Part shown: positions 60,885 to 64,000 of the stretch, piece after piece
Layout: every line of letters starts with the position of its first letter
Position numbering within the stretch: position 1 is the first letter of the stretch
Origin: Burkholderiaceae bacterium DAT-1
GTDB lineage: Bacteria > Pseudomonadota > Gammaproteobacteria > Burkholderiales > Chitinimonadaceae
Length of the DNA: 64,000 nt
Direction of reading: 5' to 3'
Assembly (NCBI GenBank): GCA_019084025.1
Contig: JAHRBI010000007.1
Location: forward strand, 248,001 to 312,000
Translations under genes and position numbers: made by a program
The notes under the pieces: model-generated
The model's input: the letters and a program-made list of their open reading frames with translations, nothing else
Told to the model about the DNA's origin: nothing
Databases searched by the model: none

Positions 60885-61486
60885 TCAATGTAGACATAGA
60901 GATTATCAGCGTATCGGACCTAGGAAACCATCCTGCTGGCATATTTGGCGTAGAGGTACTGAGTCCTGCAGAATGTGACGAGATCATTCGCCGATTTAGC
61001 CAGAAAGATTGCTGGGAGGACGCGCGTGTAGCAACCTCAGACTATCCGGTTTCTGGCGAGATCCGCGACGACTATCGTAAAGCAATGAATGCAGGTATTG
61101 ATTGCGATAGTAAACTTGGGCGCAAAATTAATCAGCGCCTGCGGCAAACCATGTTCCCCGTACTGAGTGAAGCATGGCATACACCAATTGAAGCTGTTCA
61201 CGAAATCAGCGTGGTGTACTACAACCGCGGCGGCCACTTTGAGTGTCACACCGATAACGATGATGATTTTCAGTATCGACGTCACACTATCGTGATTTAT
61301 CTGAATGATGTGAAGCAGGGGGGGGAGACAGCGTTCCCTGATCTTGATTTACAGGTTCAACCCAGAAAGGGATGGGCTGTCGCTTTTCCATCTGGGTACC
61401 TGCATCGCGCGCTACCGGTGACGAGGGGGGAGAAATATGTGCTCACCTGCTGGTCATGGGGTGAGCCGCCCATTCAATGGATTTGA
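60881..61486 (+). CDS. Prolyl-4-hydroxylase-like Fe(II)/2-oxoglutarate oxygenase
   Basis: A 201-residue cytosolic oxygenase of the P4Hc type. Iron ligands: His123 and Asp125 in FECHTDND and His175 in YLHRALPV; the 2-oxoglutarate-binding Lys is Lys185, ten residues after His175, the same spacing as in human collagen prolyl 4-hydroxylase. YYNRGGHF precedes the first His as in P4Hs. Its start overlaps the radical SAM stop (ATGA). With a Pro-rich repeat protein in the same operon, hydroxylation of prolines in PTPTPTPVNVPP is the obvious prediction. A G8 tract at 61318-61325 lies in codons for QGGE before the distal His. Confidence 0.88.
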   Translation: MINVDIEIISVSDLGNHPAGIFGVEVLSPAECDEIIRRFSQKDCWEDARVATSDYPVSGEIRDDYRKAMNAGIDCDSKLGRKINQRLRQTMFPVLSEAWHTPIEAVHEISVVYYNRGGHFECHTDNDDDFQYRRHTIVIYLNDVKQGGETAFPDLDLQVQPRKGWAVAFPSGYLHRALPVTRGEKYVLTCWSWGEPPIQWI

Positions 61487-61504
61487 TGGTCGTTTGCGAA
61501 GTAA

Positions 61505-61536
61505 AAAGGAGGGCGATTTAAACATCGCCCTCCTTT
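61505..61536. terminator. Rho-independent terminator closing the peptide operon
   Basis: AAAGGAGGGCGAT / ATCGCCCTCCTTT with a 6-base loop, 18 bases after the oxygenase stop and 39 bases from the converging S8 protease. On the minus strand it is followed by TTTTTAC, so it fits the protease best; it may work both ways. Confidence 0.85.
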
Positions 61537-61575
61537 GCGTTGCAAATGCAGATTGCTGCTGGCAATCAGGTTGGT

Positions 61576-63060
61576 CTACCCCTTGGCAGCACGTACGGCA
61601 GCAGCGGCATCCACGATCCCTGCACCACATCCCGGGCAATTATCCGGAGCAGGGCGAGCTGTTTGAATAAGCAGATGTCTGACTTGGGCTGGCGTTAGCG
61701 CGGGATTGATGGAAAGCATTAATGCTGCGACCCCTGCGACATGGGGGGTTGCCTGTGAGGTACCCGCCATCCCGCCATACGTTGTATCGTCTGTAGAAAC
61801 GGTACGCCCCATCGGCAGCGTAGAGATAATCACATCCGTGCTCGTCAGGAAACCACCGCCAGGCGCTGCGACTGAGGCGGTTGCACCATAGTTGGAGTAG
61901 GAGGCACGACCTCCTTTGATCGAGGTTGCGGCAACAGCGATGACCCCAGGACAATTAGCAGGCGTAAAGGCATGTGCATTCATATTATCATTGCCTGCCG
62001 CAACGACTACAACCGTCCCCCTGTTGAGTGCTTGCTGAATGACGGCGGCTTCTGTGCGGCTGCATGATCCGGGGCCGCCCAGTGATAAATTGACGACGTT
62101 CGCCGGTGAGGTGTTGTCGTAAGGCACATTCGGCACACTCATCCCGCTCGCCCAGGCAATTGCATCCGTAATATCTGAATTGGTCCCACCGCATTGTCCA
62201 AGCACGCGCAGCGGCAGCACCTTCGCTTCAAATGCCGTACCGATCATGCCTTTACCGTTTGCGGCAGCTGCAATGGTGCCCGCTACATGTGTGCCATGCC
62301 ATGAACTGCTGGAAGGATAGCATTGGCTTCCATCTGACCAGTCACCCAGATCGATGCCATCTGGACGGCGAGCATTGCTGCCGGGTTCGCCCACCCTCGC
62401 ACTCGTCGGGCTAGATACAAAATTATATCCGTAGTGACCAGGCACACCATCCGGTGCGGGCACCAAATTGGGAAGTAAATCGGGATGCGGGCGGTAACCC
62501 GTATCCAGAACAGCCACCACTGTATTTTTTCCCGTGGAAAGATCCCATGCTGCGCCAAGATTCAAGCCGCCTGGCTGGGCGCTTCGCTCCATCAGATCCC
62601 ATTGCGTGCCATTCGAATAGAGCGGATCAGTAGGAGTAAAGGCAATTTTGCGGATGTAGTCTGGCTCGGCATATTCGATGGTCGCATTGCCAGCTTGTAG
62701 ACGCAATGCAAGTTTGCGCATGTCCTTGAGGGGGAGGGCTTTACTGGCGCGGTATACCCAGGCACCTGTGGCAATCTGCCTGAGCGTGCTCATCTTGACG
62801 CCATATGATTGTGCAACTTTTTGCACTTCGCTTAGCCGCTGCGCCTTGATTGCGTCGCTGATGCCAAATGTCGCGCCACTTCGCTGGGCGTAGCGCATGG
62901 ATTTTGCAGACGTATCATCTGTACGATATTTGATAATAAGCTGTGAAAGTGGTTCCTGAGTGTGCGGTGGTGCCTTTTCAAGTACAGATGCATGTGAGCT
63001 GATAGCAAAGGCAGATGCAGTGAGTGTAGCAAGCACGGGAAAGCGGCGAGAAATGGTCAT
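61576..63060 (-). CDS. Secreted S8 family serine protease (subtilase), copy 2
   Basis: A 494-residue exported subtilase, paralogue of the protease at 10629-12128. Signal peptide about 1-24, pro-region to about 140 (SQLIIKYRTDD, IEYAEPDYIRK), then Asp186 (VVAVLDTG), His255 (WHGTHVAG) and Ser435 (GTSQATPHVAG). The C-terminus carries the same CPGCGAG pair. It follows the WG-repeat gene by 27 bases. The location next to the peptide operon makes it a candidate for cleaving the modified repeat protein if that is exported, but this is only positional inference. Confidence 0.93.
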   Translation of the reverse strand: MTISRRFPVLATLTASAFAISSHASVLEKAPPHTQEPLSQLIIKYRTDDTSAKSMRYAQRSGATFGISDAIKAQRLSEVQKVAQSYGVKMSTLRQIATGAWVYRASKALPLKDMRKLALRLQAGNATIEYAEPDYIRKIAFTPTDPLYSNGTQWDLMERSAQPGGLNLGAAWDLSTGKNTVVAVLDTGYRPHPDLLPNLVPAPDGVPGHYGYNFVSSPTSARVGEPGSNARRPDGIDLGDWSDGSQCYPSSSSWHGTHVAGTIAAAANGKGMIGTAFEAKVLPLRVLGQCGGTNSDITDAIAWASGMSVPNVPYDNTSPANVVNLSLGGPGSCSRTEAAVIQQALNRGTVVVVAAGNDNMNAHAFTPANCPGVIAVAATSIKGGRASYSNYGATASVAAPGGGFLTSTDVIISTLPMGRTVSTDDTTYGGMAGTSQATPHVAGVAALMLSINPALTPAQVRHLLIQTARPAPDNCPGCGAGIVDAAAAVRAAKG

Positions 63061-63087
63061 AATCGTTCTCTGAGGGCAGTTGACGGG

Positions 63088-64000
63088 TTACTGGTCGTAG
63101 GGAATCTTGGTCAGCGAAGCCGGAGCCGTGCCACCGCCTACCCATGGGTCACCCCATGTCACAAAGGAGCCGTCTTTCTTAACCGCTAAAAATGCACCAA
63201 ATGCCGTTGAGTAGATCGCCCGGACATGGTTCAGTTTGCTCGCAACGGGTGAACTATCGCCGCCTTTGCTCGCCATCCCCCATGTCACTACCGTTCCATC
63301 CTTTCGTAATGCAGCGAATGCATAATGATTGGCCGTGATGGACACAACATCGTACAAATTGGGCGCAACCGCACTGCTATCACCACCCAGCTCCGGATCT
63401 CCCCAGGTAATCACGTATCCATCTCTACGCAAGGCAGCAAATGCATATTCGGTCGCCTTAATCGTCTGAACATTCGCCAGGATTTTCTGCATTTTGGCAA
63501 GGCTGTTACCCATGCGCGGATTGTCGCCCCAGGCCAGTACCGTGCCATCTGTTTTGAGGGCGGCAAAAGCTGTTTGTGTGGCAGCGATATCCTTCACGCC
63601 AGTCAGGTAGGGAGCAAGTGCCGAGGTATCTGCGGCCTCGTTTTCGCCAGCCTGACCAAATGCCATTGCGGTACCATCCGCCTTGAGCGCAACGCCAACG
63701 ACGCCATTGGTAACAACCTTTTTGACTTGGCTGACAAACTGGAAATCGCCCGGATAGGTGTAGCCAAAGCCCCATGTAGAGACAATATTGCCATCAGCCT
63801 GGACTGCCACAAGGTCGAAGTTTGTTGCTGCAACTTGGGTGACTTGCGACGGACGCGAAGCCCATGCATCCTCTCCGCCGCCATTATAAGTAGACCCGAA
63901 TGGCACCACATCACCGGTTTCCGTGATACCTGCGTAGGCACCATCATTGCCGACTACATCTTTTGCATTTTTCAGTGCGGCAATTTTAGTGGCAGACAGT
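63088..64000 (-). CDS. WG/RCC1-like repeat protein, copy 2 (partial, runs off the window)
   Basis: The C-terminal 304 residues of a paralogue of the lipoprotein at 12161-13846; the frame stays open to the window edge, so the N-terminus, possible lipobox and linker are not visible. Repeats of about 50 residues end in 'TVVTWGMASKGGDS' and 'SFVTWGDPWVGGG', and the last residues (ASLTKIPYDQ) align with the first copy (ASLTTIPYHA). The order WG-repeat then S8 protease is the same as in the first locus. Confidence 0.85.
   Translation of the reverse strand, partial: LSATKIAALKNAKDVVGNDGAYAGITETGDVVPFGSTYNGGGEDAWASRPSQVTQVAATNFDLVAVQADGNIVSTWGFGYTYPGDFQFVSQVKKVVTNGVVGVALKADGTAMAFGQAGENEAADTSALAPYLTGVKDIAATQTAFAALKTDGTVLAWGDNPRMGNSLAKMQKILANVQTIKATEYAFAALRRDGYVITWGDPELGGDSSAVAPNLYDVVSITANHYAFAALRKDGTVVTWGMASKGGDSSPVASKLNHVRAIYSTAFGAFLAVKKDGSFVTWGDPWVGGGTAPASLTKIPYDQ

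Overview
The window looks like a chromosomal segment of a free-living, protein- and chitin-degrading betaproteobacterium. The tmRNA tag ANDETYALAA (as I recall it from Neisseria and Chromobacterium), the prfB-lysS order, the aru/ast arginine cluster and the GH18, M4 and S8 exoenzymes together suggest the Neisseriales side (Chitinibacteraceae/Chromobacteriaceae-like); the genus is not determined. No insertion sequence, prophage, CRISPR array or rRNA was seen.

Layout. 0-7.5 kb: an atypical SDR protein divergent from a LysR regulator, then a complete tripartite RND efflux operon in the unusual order outer-membrane factor, adaptor, pump. 7.9-13.8 kb: a secreted GH18 chitinase, and a two-gene operon of a WG/RCC1-like repeat lipoprotein and an S8 subtilase. 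14-20.5 kb: guaA, a membrane-anchored AraC regulator, an exported alpha/beta hydrolase and an M4 thermolysin-like protease. 20.6-31.7 kb: an MFS-like carrier, a CdsA-like cytidylyltransferase, ssrA (tmRNA), gph-ubiG, a deaminase, mnmC, a small toxin-antitoxin pair, lysS and frameshifted prfB. 31.8-39.7 kb: a cytosolic hybrid histidine kinase and the giant NAD-dependent glutamate dehydrogenase. 40.2-49.6 kb: an AstE-like protein, an ArgR-type AraC regulator and the full arginine succinyltransferase pathway (order C-F-G-D-B-E), which turns arginine into glutamate that the glutamate dehydrogenase can then feed to the TCA cycle. 49.7-54 kb: a candidate structured RNA, a YehS-family protein and a TolB-propeller/amidohydrolase fusion. 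54-64 kb: a very large Y_Y_Y-type hybrid kinase, divergent from the most unusual operon of the window, then a second copy of the S8 protease/WG-repeat pair.

Most interesting region (59329-61486): three tightly spaced genes. The first encodes a 174-residue, cysteine-free protein with an N-terminal helical leader-like part, four copies of the motif PTPTPTPVNVPP and a Lys-rich tail. The second encodes a radical SAM enzyme with a SPASM-like C-terminal cysteine set. The third encodes a prolyl-4-hydroxylase-type Fe(II)/2-oxoglutarate oxygenase, whose start overlaps the radical SAM stop as ATGA. The repeats are nearly unchanged as protein but differ at most codons, so selection acts on the peptide. 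I infer an undescribed RiPP-like peptide modification system in which two oxygen- or radical-dependent enzymes modify a Pro/Thr repeat substrate.

Two paralogous operons (WG-repeat protein followed by S8 protease) lie about 50 kb apart in the same orientation, one of them next to the peptide system. The first WG-repeat lipoprotein carries a Pro-Thr linker resembling the peptide repeat and two G8 tracts that could cause phase variation.
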